From contig NZ_BMNR01000002.1 in NCBI RefSeq assembly GCF_014646655.1, positions 213,942 through 277,941 on the forward strand: 64,000 bases of DNA, read 5' to 3'. This DNA is from Yeosuana aromativorans. Its GTDB lineage: Bacteria > Bacteroidota > Bacteroidia > Flavobacteriales > Flavobacteriaceae. The position numbers and the translations under genes were made by a program. This document shows positions 50,557-59,905 of the stretch, piece by piece; within the stretch, counting starts at the first letter, position 1; every line of letters starts with the position of its first letter. The notes under the pieces are model-generated. The model worked only from the letters and a program-made list of their open reading frames with translations, ran no database searches and was not told where the DNA came from.

Positions 50557-53010
50557 CTAAAAGTTATCGACGTTTAATATTACCTTAACTGACCTAAATT
50601 CCTTTATACTCAAGAAGCTGTTATTAACTTTAATAACGGCTTCTTTCGTTTTTGATAACGATTGTTTTTTCGGGATTTTAATCAATATGTTTTTATGGAA
50701 CTGATTTCTAATCCTGCCAATTGGGGGCGACTCTGGCCCTAAAATAGCATCACCAAAAATCTGCCGTAATGATTTAGCGTACCAAATAGAACCCATATCT
50801 ACTTTATTATAATCCTTATGTTTTAAGGTGATTTTTATTTGTTTGTAAATAGGTGGGTATTTATAATTATACCTTTCATTCATTTGCTCTTTGTACATAC
50901 CCATATAGTCATTGGTGGAGACTTGCTGTAAAATAGTGTGATATGGATTGTAGGTTTGAATCAACACTTTGCCCCTATCATCTGTTCTACCCGCTCGACC
51001 CGATACTTGCAGCAATAGTTGGAAACTTCGCTCATGAGCCCTAAAGTCAGGAAAATTAAGCATGTTATCAGCATTCAAAACACCTACTAATTTTACATTC
51101 CTAAAATCCAACCCTTTAGTCAGCATTTGGGTACCGACCAAAATATCAACTTCTTGTTGCTCAAAAGCCGTGATTATTTTTTCATACCCATATTTTCCCC
51201 GTGTGGTATCCAAATCCATACGAGCCACCTTATAATCTGGAAATAGAATTTTGACTTCCTCCTCAATCTGTTCGGTACCAAACCCTTTGCTATCCAGTTC
51301 TACACTGCCACAAGCAGAGCAGTTTTTTAGCATGACCGTGTGATAACCACAATAATGACAACGCAACTGGTCTCTGTATTGATGATAGGTCAAACTCACA
51401 TCACAATTGGGACACTGTGGTGAATGCCCACAGGTGTTGCACTCCACAATGGGTGAAAATCCTCGTCTGTTTTGAAACAATATAATTTGTTGGCCTTCAC
51501 TTAAAGCCTCTGTCATATCGTCGATAAGTCTATCGCTAAAATGGCCTTTCATAAGCTTTCGCTTATGCTTGTCCTTGATATCAACCAATTCAATGTCTGG
51601 CATCAACACATTGTTATAGCGCATATTGATTTCAACCAAACCATATTTGTTTTGTTGTGCATTAAAATAGCTTTCCAAACTTGGTGTTGCCGATCCTAAA
51701 AGCGTTTTGGAATGGTGTATGTTTGCAAGCACAATAGCCGTATCACGCGCATGATATCTTGGTGCGGGATCAAATTGCTTAAAGGATTGTTCATGTTCCT
51801 CATCCACAATAATTAGCCCTAAATTATCAAATGGTAAAAAAATAGATGAACGGGCCCCTAATACTATTTGCGCTTTGGAGTTGTTTTCAAGAACATGGTT
51901 CCAGACCTCAACCCGCTCTTGCGATGAATATTTTGAATGGTATATGGCAACCTGTTCTCCAAAATAATTTTGCAATCGGGTTACTAATTGTGTTGTCAAT
52001 GCTATTTCAGGTAATAAATACAGCACTTGTTTTCCTAACGCCAAGGTGTCTTCTATTAATTTCACATACACCTCTGTCTTGCCTGACGATGTGACACCAT
52101 GAAGCAAGGCTATATTTTGGTTTTTAAATGATTCCTTGATTTCTTGTAAAGCTATTGTCTGAAACTCATTCAAGACTTTTGAGACCTCATTATCGTCTCC
52201 AGAATACTGTACCCTATCGGTTTGAATGTAATATTCTTCAAGAATACTTTTGTCTATGAGCGTTTTTACAATGGCATGGGATGCGTCACTTTCGTCAATT
52301 AAATCTGAAACCTTGACCGGCTTTTTGGTTTTGGCCGAAACCGAAAACAAGGTCAAAACCACTTGGCTTTGTTTAGGTGCTCTTTTTAAATCATTCAATA
52401 AAGTTTGAAGTGCTTTTTCTGAAGCAAACCGACTGTGAAGCTTGACGTATCTGACCAGTTTTGGTTTATACTTTTCATATATCTCCTCTTCAACAAAAAC
52501 AGCATCTTTATCCAACAATCGTTTAATGACCGGTAAGACGTTTTTTTTATCAAGAATATTGGCAATATCATGAATTTTTAAAGACGATTGATGGTGTAGT
52601 GCTTCATAAACCAAAAAGTCATCATCCTTTAGTTCAGAGTCATTCAGTGTTTTATTGGTATTTAAAATAATAACCGTTTCGCTTTCCAAAATAAATGCAT
52701 TGGGCAAAGCTGCTCGCATAACATCACCCATGGTGCACAGGTAATAACTGGCAATCCATTCCCAAAGTTGTATTTGCTTTGCGTTGACTATGGGCTGTTC
52801 ATCCAAAATTTGATGAATGTCCTTAGCCTCATAAACTTGAGGCGCATTGGTATGTATTCTATAAACAATCCCTGTGTAAATTTTTGACTTCCCAAAGGGA
52901 ACCGAAACCCGTGAGCCCACTTTCAAAAAATCAGCTTCTGATGCTGTTATGCTATATGTGAATAATTTTTCAAGAGGAATAGGAAGTATGATATCTATAA
53001 AATAGTTCAT
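50557..53010 (-). CDS. priA: Primosomal protein N' (replication restart helicase)
   Basis: The protein has 817 residues. It shows the N-terminal 3'-DNA-binding domain, helicase motif I GVTSSGKTEVY (near residue 310), motif II DEEH (IIVDEEHEQSF), eight Cys for two zinc ions (CNTCGHSPQCPNC, CHYCGYH, CSACGS) inserted between the lobes, and the C-terminal helicase motifs (GTQMLTKGLDF, QVSGRAGR). PriA reloads the replisome at stalled forks. The stop is 9 bases from the LytTR gene stop (convergent). It is co-directional with yihY, 3 bases apart. Confidence 0.96.
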   Translation of the reverse strand: MNYFIDIILPIPLEKLFTYSITASEADFLKVGSRVSVPFGKSKIYTGIVYRIHTNAPQVYEAKDIHQILDEQPIVNAKQIQLWEWIASYYLCTMGDVMRAALPNAFILESETVIILNTNKTLNDSELKDDDFLVYEALHHQSSLKIHDIANILDKKNVLPVIKRLLDKDAVFVEEEIYEKYKPKLVRYVKLHSRFASEKALQTLLNDLKRAPKQSQVVLTLFSVSAKTKKPVKVSDLIDESDASHAIVKTLIDKSILEEYYIQTDRVQYSGDDNEVSKVLNEFQTIALQEIKESFKNQNIALLHGVTSSGKTEVYVKLIEDTLALGKQVLYLLPEIALTTQLVTRLQNYFGEQVAIYHSKYSSQERVEVWNHVLENNSKAQIVLGARSSIFLPFDNLGLIIVDEEHEQSFKQFDPAPRYHARDTAIVLANIHHSKTLLGSATPSLESYFNAQQNKYGLVEINMRYNNVLMPDIELVDIKDKHKRKLMKGHFSDRLIDDMTEALSEGQQIILFQNRRGFSPIVECNTCGHSPQCPNCDVSLTYHQYRDQLRCHYCGYHTVMLKNCSACGSVELDSKGFGTEQIEEEVKILFPDYKVARMDLDTTRGKYGYEKIITAFEQQEVDILVGTQMLTKGLDFRNVKLVGVLNADNMLNFPDFRAHERSFQLLLQVSGRAGRTDDRGKVLIQTYNPYHTILQQVSTNDYMGMYKEQMNERYNYKYPPIYKQIKITLKHKDYNKVDMGSIWYAKSLRQIFGDAILGPESPPIGRIRNQFHKNILIKIPKKQSLSKTKEAVIKVNNSFLSIKEFRSVKVILNVDNF

Positions 53011-53013
53011 GAT

Positions 53014-53955
53014 CTAAACCCGTTTTCTAAGTTTGTTCAGAGAGGCATTCAATTCATATCCCAATAGCAAAATATTGGAATTAAGCCATAGGTAAAACAA
53101 TAAGATCAAGAGCGCCCCTATGGAGCCGTATAGTTTATTGTATTGGGCAAAATTTTCAATGTAAATTCCAAACAAATACGATGTTAAAATAATAAGCAAG
53201 GTGGTAAACAAGGCCCCTACCGAAAAGAATTTGGAATACCTACCCTCCTTGGTTCCAAAATAATACAAAGTGGCCGTTGCCAAATAAACCATAATCACAA
53301 AGAAGAAATATTTAGCAACATCAAACCAAAACACACTTTGCGATTGTACTTCATAGCCTTTATCGGCAAGTGTGTCCAATAATTTTTGGATGAAGAAGAT
53401 TTGAAAATATCCCAAAACAACAATTGTAAAAATCAAAAGAAAGGCTAAAATCAATGCCACGCCCAAAGCATATAAATACTGCCTGAACACATTGCGCGAC
53501 AATTGCTGGTGATAGGAGTTTTCAAATCCTGAAAACACGGCATTGACACCATTTCCCATTAAAAAAATAGATAACAAAAAAACGGTTGAAACCAAACCGC
53601 CTCGTTGGGATTGATCGATGTTCTCAAAAATGTTTTGAATGAAAAAATCTGAGGTATTTGGTGGCAAAAATGAATTCAAGAACTGTAAAAACTCTATTTT
53701 GAAATCGTCAATGGGCACATAAGGAATAACAATAAGTACAAATAATAAAAAAGGAAATAATGCCATAAAAAAACTAAAAGCAATAGCACTGGCACGTGTA
53801 GTTAAAGCACCTTTGACTATTCCAATAACATAAAGCTCCATTAAATCATAAAAAGAGAGCCCTTCAAGACCAGGGAGTTTTATTTTTTTTAAAAATCTGA
53901 CTAGAAAATTGACAATGGGTATGGTATCTAGCTTGTCTTCAATGGGCTTTGTCAT
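53014..53955 (-). CDS. YihY/BrkB-family membrane protein
   Basis: The protein has 313 residues and about six transmembrane helices. Conserved family features are visible: RASAIAFSFFMALFPFLLF near residue 58, a large periplasmic loop (~85-120), GGLVSTVFLLSIFLMGNGVNAVF and GSIGALLILLFYLWLNSNILLLGYELNA near the C-terminus. The family was once misnamed ribonuclease BN; its true function is not known and may involve membrane transport. It probably shares an operon with priA. Confidence 0.88.
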   Translation of the reverse strand: MTKPIEDKLDTIPIVNFLVRFLKKIKLPGLEGLSFYDLMELYVIGIVKGALTTRASAIAFSFFMALFPFLLFVLIVIPYVPIDDFKIEFLQFLNSFLPPNTSDFFIQNIFENIDQSQRGGLVSTVFLLSIFLMGNGVNAVFSGFENSYHQQLSRNVFRQYLYALGVALILAFLLIFTIVVLGYFQIFFIQKLLDTLADKGYEVQSQSVFWFDVAKYFFFVIMVYLATATLYYFGTKEGRYSKFFSVGALFTTLLIILTSYLFGIYIENFAQYNKLYGSIGALLILLFYLWLNSNILLLGYELNASLNKLRKRV

Positions 53956-54049
53956 TAATAATTGTATCTGTTATTTTAGGTAAAGTTATTAAATTAAAAA
54001 ATTAATTTACTTACTACCTTAACAAATTCAAAAACTGATAATGTATCTT

Positions 54050-54910
54050 CTATTTAATGGCCTTCAAGCTCAAGTCCATATTGTGGACAGAGTGTGTTAA
54101 CGCACCACATGAAATGTAGTTAACACCACACTCAGCATAATGCCTAATAGTTGCTTCATTGATATTACCCGATGATTCAATCAAACATTTATTGCCAATT
54201 AACTTTACGGCCTTTTTGGTGTCTTCGTAGTCAAAATTATCCAACAGGATTCTGTAAACACCATCACTTCTTAAAATCTCATTGACTTCAGCCAGGTCCC
54301 TAGCTTCAACCATGATGTCCAAATCTCTATCGGTGTCCTTTAGATATTGCTTGGCCATTTCTATAGCTTTGGTAATGCCTCCAGCAAAATCAATATGATT
54401 ATCCTTGAGCATAATCATATCATATAAGGCAAACCTGTGGTTTTCACCACCACCAATCTTAACGGCCCATTTTTCAAGCGCCCTAATGCCTGGCGTTGTT
54501 TTTCGGGTGTCCAATATTTTGGTTCTGGTGCCCCGCAATAAATCCACAAACATTTTGGTCTTGGTTGCTATGGCACTCATACGCTGCATGGCATTCAAAA
54601 CAGTACGCTCAGCTTTTAAAATTGACTGCGGCGAGCCATCAATATACATCACAACATCACCAAAAGAGACTTCTGCACCATCTTCTATGAGTGTTTCTAC
54701 ACGTAACGTTTTATCAACATAAGCAAATACTTTTTTGGCAAAAGAAACACCAGCAATAATACCTTTATCCTTTACTAAAAGTTTGGCTCTACCCCTTGCT
54801 CCATCAGGAATACAAGCTAGTGAACTATGATCACCATCACCAACATCTTCTCGAATAGCATTTGCTATGATGAGCTCGATCTCTTTATCAAATTGTTCTT
54901 TAGTTATCAT
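54050..54910 (-). CDS. nadC: Quinolinate phosphoribosyltransferase (NAD biosynthesis)
   Basis: The protein has 286 residues, typical for NadC. Visible signatures are DVGDGDHSS at the N-terminus, LDTRKTTPGIRALEKWAVKIGGGENHRFALYDMIMLKDNH (quinolinate and PRPP sites, ~134-173, only partly quoted by position) and the C-terminal ESSGNINEATI and ISCGALTHS. It makes nicotinate mononucleotide from quinolinate in de novo NAD synthesis. No nadA or nadB is nearby. It precedes yihY on the same strand with about 95 bases between. Confidence 0.95.
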   Translation of the reverse strand: MITKEQFDKEIELIIANAIREDVGDGDHSSLACIPDGARGRAKLLVKDKGIIAGVSFAKKVFAYVDKTLRVETLIEDGAEVSFGDVVMYIDGSPQSILKAERTVLNAMQRMSAIATKTKMFVDLLRGTRTKILDTRKTTPGIRALEKWAVKIGGGENHRFALYDMIMLKDNHIDFAGGITKAIEMAKQYLKDTDRDLDIMVEARDLAEVNEILRSDGVYRILLDNFDYEDTKKAVKLIGNKCLIESSGNINEATIRHYAECGVNYISCGALTHSVHNMDLSLKAIK

Positions 54911-55035
54911 TAGTTAGAGAATTTAACGCTAAAATAATAAATTGATTTGCTTTATTTGATTTTAGAATTATGAATTTTATAAAATTTAGGTATATAAATC
55001 CATTATTGATAATTTTCAAATTGTAATTTTGTGGT

Positions 55036-55509
55036 ATGACCATAAAACTCCTAGCCATTGGCAAAACAGACAATGCGTCGCTTATAGCTTTAATTGATGA
55101 TTACCAAAAGCGCTTAAACTTCTATATTAAGTTTAATTTGGAAATTATTCCTGATATCAAAAAAGCCAAAAACCTAAGCGAAGCACAACAAAAGCAAAAG
55201 GAAGGCGAACTAATTTTGAGTTCAATAAGTACATCTGATATTTTGATTTTATTGGATGAAAATGGCAAACAAATGGATTCCGTTGCGTTTTCAAACTACT
55301 TACAAAAACACATGAACTCAGGTATCAAACAATTGGTGTTTGCTATAGGCGGCCCCTATGGTTTTTCAGAAGATGTATATAAACAAGCACAAGGAAAACT
55401 ATCCCTTTCAAAAATGACCTTTTCGCACCAAATGGTTCGCTTATTTTTTATTGAACAATTGTATAGAGGGTTCACTATTTTAAGGAATGAACCCTATCAC
55501 CACAGATAG
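55036..55509 (+). CDS. rlmH: 23S rRNA (pseudouridine1915-N3)-methyltransferase
   Basis: The protein has 157 residues, the standard RlmH size. The SPOUT fold with C-terminal knot is recognisable: LLDENGKQMDSVAF, FAIGGPYGFSEDV (SAM site), MTFSHQMVRLFFIEQLYRGFTIL and the terminal NEPYHHR. It methylates pseudouridine 1915 in 23S rRNA. It is divergent from nadC, and its stop touches the stop of the M3 peptidase gene. Confidence 0.96.
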   Translation: MTIKLLAIGKTDNASLIALIDDYQKRLNFYIKFNLEIIPDIKKAKNLSEAQQKQKEGELILSSISTSDILILLDENGKQMDSVAFSNYLQKHMNSGIKQLVFAIGGPYGFSEDVYKQAQGKLSLSKMTFSHQMVRLFFIEQLYRGFTILRNEPYHHR

Positions 55510-57579
55510 CTATTCCAATCCCAAACTTTTTAGATACGCTTTGTTGTTTGAAGGTCTTCCTAAAAATTCCTCAACTTGTTTGACAATGTCATGCTGGCTG
55601 CCATTGGCCAGTATTAATTTTCGGTATCTTATCCCTGTTTTTGTATCTTCCAATCCGTTTTTTTCAAAAACTGTAAACATGTCCTGTGCATAAACTTCAC
55701 TCCACAAATAGCCATACATATAAACTGGATGGGTGTTGATGTGTATCCAGCAAGATTGAGGATGGGTTCCTTCTACATATAATGGCAAGACCCCTAATTC
55801 ATCATCTATTTTAACCCACAGTGAATCTGTATTTATTGGATGTTCAGGATTGTACTTGTCATATAAATTCATATCATAAATACAGTATCGTAAAGATCGT
55901 TGCAAGCCCAAACCAGAAGACAGGTTTTTGGCATTTTTTAAGTTATCAAACATTGTTTTAGGCAGAACCTCTCCGGTTTTGTAATGCTTCGCAAAACTAC
56001 TCACAACACTGTAGTCCCTAATCCAGTTTTCAAACATTTGCGACATGGCCTCGGCAAAATCGCGTTTAGAACTCTGTTGCAAACTATACTCCCCTTCATA
56101 TGAAACGCCTTCCATAATATGTCCAAACTCATGAAACAAAGTGTTCAATTCTCCATAACTTAATAGTGAAGGCAGGTCCTTCGTAGGTTTTGTGAAATTT
56201 CCCAACAACATTCTCACAGGAATCTGATAACCCTCTTGGGTGCTTTTTCCATTGGACAAACTCATCCCATAAAACCAAGATTCTTTGTTAGGTCTTGGAT
56301 ATAAATCCAAGTAGAAACGTCCTTTAAGTTTATCTCCTTCATAAACATCATACAATTCTACATCTGGACTCCAAACTGAGGCATTTTCAATTTTTTTGAA
56401 CTGTAATCCCAACAATTTTTCATAAATGGCCATCATCCCTTTTAAACACGCATCCATAGGTAAGTACTCACGCAACTTTTCACCATCAACATCATACTTT
56501 GTCTTTAAAATTTGATTGTTATAGTAACTTATATTCCACGGTTTTACGGGATTATCACTTACCTCATGTTGCTCTTTGTTCCTCATGGCATCCAGGACTT
56601 CAACATCATGTATAGCTTTATCCTTGGATTTATCCACAAGGTCATTTAAAAAATTCCAGACATTTTTAGGGTTCTTAGCCATTTTAGGCACTAAATTATA
56701 AGCGGCATACGTGTCATACCCCATGATTTTTGCCAACTGATAGCGCTTACTTATCAATGAATCCAGTATAGTCAAATTTTTACTGGCACCTCTATTATTA
56801 AACTTGACATAGAACTCCTTTCTGGTTTGCTCACTTTTGGCATTGCTCATAATTGGTCCAGAAGTAGCATTTATAACAGGTATTTCATAATTATTTTCAG
56901 AAACCTTATAGGTGTTTTTAATTGTTTCTGGCAATCCTTCTGCGCCTTTAGAATCCAATTTCAAAGTATCATCTGCTGTATTCATGTTTATAGAATACCG
57001 AGATGTCAAATCTGATATTTCAGCTTTCAACTTTTTAAAAGCTTCAAGTTTATCATTTTCCAAATTGACTCCAGAGAGCTTAAAGTTTTCTATGATGTCA
57101 TCAACAAAACGTTTTCTGTGTCCTTGCAATGATGTATATCCTGTTGAATTTGAAAATTTTTCAAACTGATTGTAGAGTTCCTTATCAGAATTGATGACCG
57201 TGTTGACTGAGTCAATTTTTTTTGAATACTCCAATCCTTTTGCTCTTGTCAAAGAATCTGTAGATGCCCAATATAGCATAAATGCATTATTATTTGCAAT
57301 GCTTAGACTGTTTTGCACATCATCAAATGCTACAAAAGTATTATCTAAATTAGGTTCTCCAATTTTTTTTATTTCTTCTATATCCAAAGCTGCATTTTTA
57401 ATGACAACATTGGCATATTCAACAACATCATCACTGGTAACATTAGCATAGTCAATAGGTTGATTTAATTGTGTGTTAAAAGGATTGTTGTCTGACATTT
57501 TTGCCTTTTCAACCTTTTTGTCTTTTGAACAAGCAATCAATGAAATAGAAATAATAAGGGCGTAAAGTGTGGTTTTCAT
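55510..57579 (-). CDS. M3-family metallopeptidase (oligopeptidase/Dcp type), lipoprotein
   Basis: The protein has 689 residues. A lipoprotein signal is visible (LIISISLIACSKDKK, Cys17), so the mature enzyme is probably anchored in the periplasm or at the outer membrane. The thimet/Dcp zinc motif LFHEFGHIME (HExxH) lies near residue 480, with the second-site Glu in the following helix (SYEGEYSLQQ). Family members cleave short peptides. It lies 47 bases downstream of the SGNH gene on the same strand and could be in an operon with it. Confidence 0.92.
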   Translation of the reverse strand: MKTTLYALIISISLIACSKDKKVEKAKMSDNNPFNTQLNQPIDYANVTSDDVVEYANVVIKNAALDIEEIKKIGEPNLDNTFVAFDDVQNSLSIANNNAFMLYWASTDSLTRAKGLEYSKKIDSVNTVINSDKELYNQFEKFSNSTGYTSLQGHRKRFVDDIIENFKLSGVNLENDKLEAFKKLKAEISDLTSRYSINMNTADDTLKLDSKGAEGLPETIKNTYKVSENNYEIPVINATSGPIMSNAKSEQTRKEFYVKFNNRGASKNLTILDSLISKRYQLAKIMGYDTYAAYNLVPKMAKNPKNVWNFLNDLVDKSKDKAIHDVEVLDAMRNKEQHEVSDNPVKPWNISYYNNQILKTKYDVDGEKLREYLPMDACLKGMMAIYEKLLGLQFKKIENASVWSPDVELYDVYEGDKLKGRFYLDLYPRPNKESWFYGMSLSNGKSTQEGYQIPVRMLLGNFTKPTKDLPSLLSYGELNTLFHEFGHIMEGVSYEGEYSLQQSSKRDFAEAMSQMFENWIRDYSVVSSFAKHYKTGEVLPKTMFDNLKNAKNLSSGLGLQRSLRYCIYDMNLYDKYNPEHPINTDSLWVKIDDELGVLPLYVEGTHPQSCWIHINTHPVYMYGYLWSEVYAQDMFTVFEKNGLEDTKTGIRYRKLILANGSQHDIVKQVEEFLGRPSNNKAYLKSLGLE

Positions 57580-57626
57580 GTGAAAAAATTTAAAAAATCA
57601 TATAAATATAACACTAAAAACCATAC

Positions 57627-58181
57627 TTAAATGATGGTTTCAAGTTTATCTTGAACAAGGCTGGCCATCACTTGATGTCCATGTGCATTGTAATGAATAC
57701 CATCATCCATAAAACAATCTTGAGTCATGCTTTTTGAGAAATGGATGTAATGTGTGTCTTTGTTTATGCAATGATTGATTAAAATCTGCTGAAAACTCCT
57801 GATGCATTCTGAATAATCTTCGCCAACAAAATTGAGTTCATTGAGATTAAACGAGGGTGTTGGAATGCCAATAATAGGAATACTATTAGCATAAACCGCT
57901 TGCTTGGTCATGGCATAAATATTTGAAATAATGTGCTCGTCCTTCAAACCAAACCAAAGGTCATTGGTACCCCCAAAAATCAACGTATGGGTTGGTTTAA
58001 CCTCTATTAATTTATTCATAAATCTACTTAACATTCCAGAAGCAGTATCTCCATTTATTCCGTAGTTAAAAACCTTAATATCTAAACTTTTTTCAAGCAA
58101 ATTGGTCCAACGTTTTGATGGCTCCATTTCATATCCGTAGGTTAAGCTATCGCCTATACACAGAAGTTTTGTGGTATTCAT
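57627..58181 (-). CDS. SGNH/GDSL-family hydrolase
   Basis: The protein has 184 residues with no signal peptide. Catalytic blocks are intact: block I CIGDSLTYG (Ser), block III GGTNDLWF (Asn), block V DDGIHYNAHGH (Asp and His). These enzymes are esterases or thioesterases (for example TesA-like). It follows the acyl-CoA synthetase gene by 27 bases on the same strand, so a role in acyl or lipid metabolism is a reasonable inference. Confidence 0.88.
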   Translation of the reverse strand: MNTTKLLCIGDSLTYGYEMEPSKRWTNLLEKSLDIKVFNYGINGDTASGMLSRFMNKLIEVKPTHTLIFGGTNDLWFGLKDEHIISNIYAMTKQAVYANSIPIIGIPTPSFNLNELNFVGEDYSECIRSFQQILINHCINKDTHYIHFSKSMTQDCFMDDGIHYNAHGHQVMASLVQDKLETII

Positions 58182-58208
58182 TATTCAAAAATTATTTTAT
58201 CATGGCTT

Positions 58209-59822
58209 TCAAACCATTGTTTGTAATAAGGTTAGTATTTTCTCAATACTATTGCGCTTTACTTTTAGCGTTGGCGTAGTCAAGCCATTATCAACATTCC
58301 AATCCTCTTTCATGATCACTACCTTTTCAATTTTTTCATGCTTTTCATAATTTGGACTGATTTGTTCAAGGGTATTTATTAATCCTGAACATAAATCGGC
58401 TTTTGATTTTGATTTACCCAACTCAGACAACGTGATTAATGCAATAGGCTGCGGAATACCCGTCCCTACCACACATATTTGTTCAATATCGGTGTTTTTT
58501 GACATATCCAGCTCTATGGGCCCAGGAGAAATGTATTTTCCTTTATCGGTTTTAAATTGATCCTTAATACGACCTGTAATAGTTAAAAAACCTTCATGGT
58601 CATATTCGCCAATATCACCTGTTTTAAAATAGCCGTCATCATCAAAAACAGAAGCTGTGATGTCTGGCGCTTTAAAATACCCAAGCATCAAGCAATTATT
58701 CTTTATTAAAATTTCGCCTTCTTGAGACAGCTTTATTTGAACATGATTCAGTTTTCTCCCAACCGTACCTATTTTATTAAAGCCCGGAAGGTTGAAATGC
58801 GACACACAACAATCTTCTGTCATGCCATATCCCTGATAAATAGTAATATCTAAACGGTTATACCACTTACAAAGACTTGACGATAGAGGCGCTGCAGCCG
58901 ATGCTATATACTTAGCATGCTTCAATCCTAATTTTTGCTTTATTTTATTTTTAATAATTGTATTCAAAAGAGGAATTTTCAATAACACATTCAACTTATT
59001 CTGCGGCATGTTCTCTAAAATTTTCTCCTGGAATTTTGTCCATATTCTAGGTACCGCAAAAAACACATGAGGTTGGGTGCTTTCTAAATCCTTGGCAAAG
59101 GTTTCCAAAGATTCAGAAAATGATATCTGTGACCCTAACATGATACCGCCTGTAATAAATACGCGTTCCGCAACATGAGCCAAAGGCAGATAAGAAAACA
59201 AAGTTGAATGATTGGAAAGATTGAAAGACGTAGCCAGTGTTGAAATACTTTCTACAAAATTGCCAACCGTATGCATCACGCCTTTTGGATTGCCCGTTGT
59301 ACCAGACGTGTAAATAATGGTATGTAAATTATCAGGTTTGGGTAATTTTATCTCTTGCAAAGTGTTTTGATTGTTTAATAACTCCTCCCAAGTCATACTT
59401 TCTTTCACGCCATAAAGACTGACAGAGATTTTTGGTATATTGGGAATACCTGATTTTTGCAACTCAAAATTATCCAGTTTTCCAATAATGATAGCTTTTG
59501 ATTCGCTATGCTCAAGTATTTGATGAATACTGTCTGCATGTAATGTAGGGTAAATTGGAATCGACACATAACCGGCCATCATAATAGCCAAATCTGCCAT
59601 GACCCAATGGGCACAGTTTTTTGACAACAACGCTATATGGCTTTGCTCAGGTAATTGAAGCTCTTTTAAGGCCAAAGCTATCTTACGAGCTTCTTCCCCA
59701 ACCTTGGAAAACGAATATGAAACCACTTTTCCATCAACGGGCTGTTTTAAAAACACAGCATTGGGTGTTTGTGTTTCCCAATATAGAAAAGCCTCTAATG
59801 GTGAATTAAATTTTAACATCAA
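58209..59822 (-). CDS. AMP-binding long-chain acyl-CoA synthetase
   Basis: The protein has 537 residues; a second ATG one codon downstream (59819) is equally possible as the start. The adenylation motif IIYTSGTTGNPKGV (~residues 170-183), YQGYGMTEDCCV, TGDIGEYDHEGFLTITGR and a C-terminal catalytic Lys region (TLKVKRN) are present. It activates a fatty acid with ATP and CoA. Length is somewhat short of full FadD (about 560-600). It leads the GDSL hydrolase gene in a probable operon. Confidence 0.92.
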   Translation of the reverse strand: MMLKFNSPLEAFLYWETQTPNAVFLKQPVDGKVVSYSFSKVGEEARKIALALKELQLPEQSHIALLSKNCAHWVMADLAIMMAGYVSIPIYPTLHADSIHQILEHSESKAIIIGKLDNFELQKSGIPNIPKISVSLYGVKESMTWEELLNNQNTLQEIKLPKPDNLHTIIYTSGTTGNPKGVMHTVGNFVESISTLATSFNLSNHSTLFSYLPLAHVAERVFITGGIMLGSQISFSESLETFAKDLESTQPHVFFAVPRIWTKFQEKILENMPQNKLNVLLKIPLLNTIIKNKIKQKLGLKHAKYIASAAAPLSSSLCKWYNRLDITIYQGYGMTEDCCVSHFNLPGFNKIGTVGRKLNHVQIKLSQEGEILIKNNCLMLGYFKAPDITASVFDDDGYFKTGDIGEYDHEGFLTITGRIKDQFKTDKGKYISPGPIELDMSKNTDIEQICVVGTGIPQPIALITLSELGKSKSKADLCSGLINTLEQISPNYEKHEKIEKVVIMKEDWNVDNGLTTPTLKVKRNSIEKILTLLQTMV

Positions 59823-59905
59823 TTTTTGGCTGGTTAGATATTAAATATAAGTAAAAGTTCAAACCAAAAAAAAACAATACTAAAAATACCTATTATTACC
59901 AGATA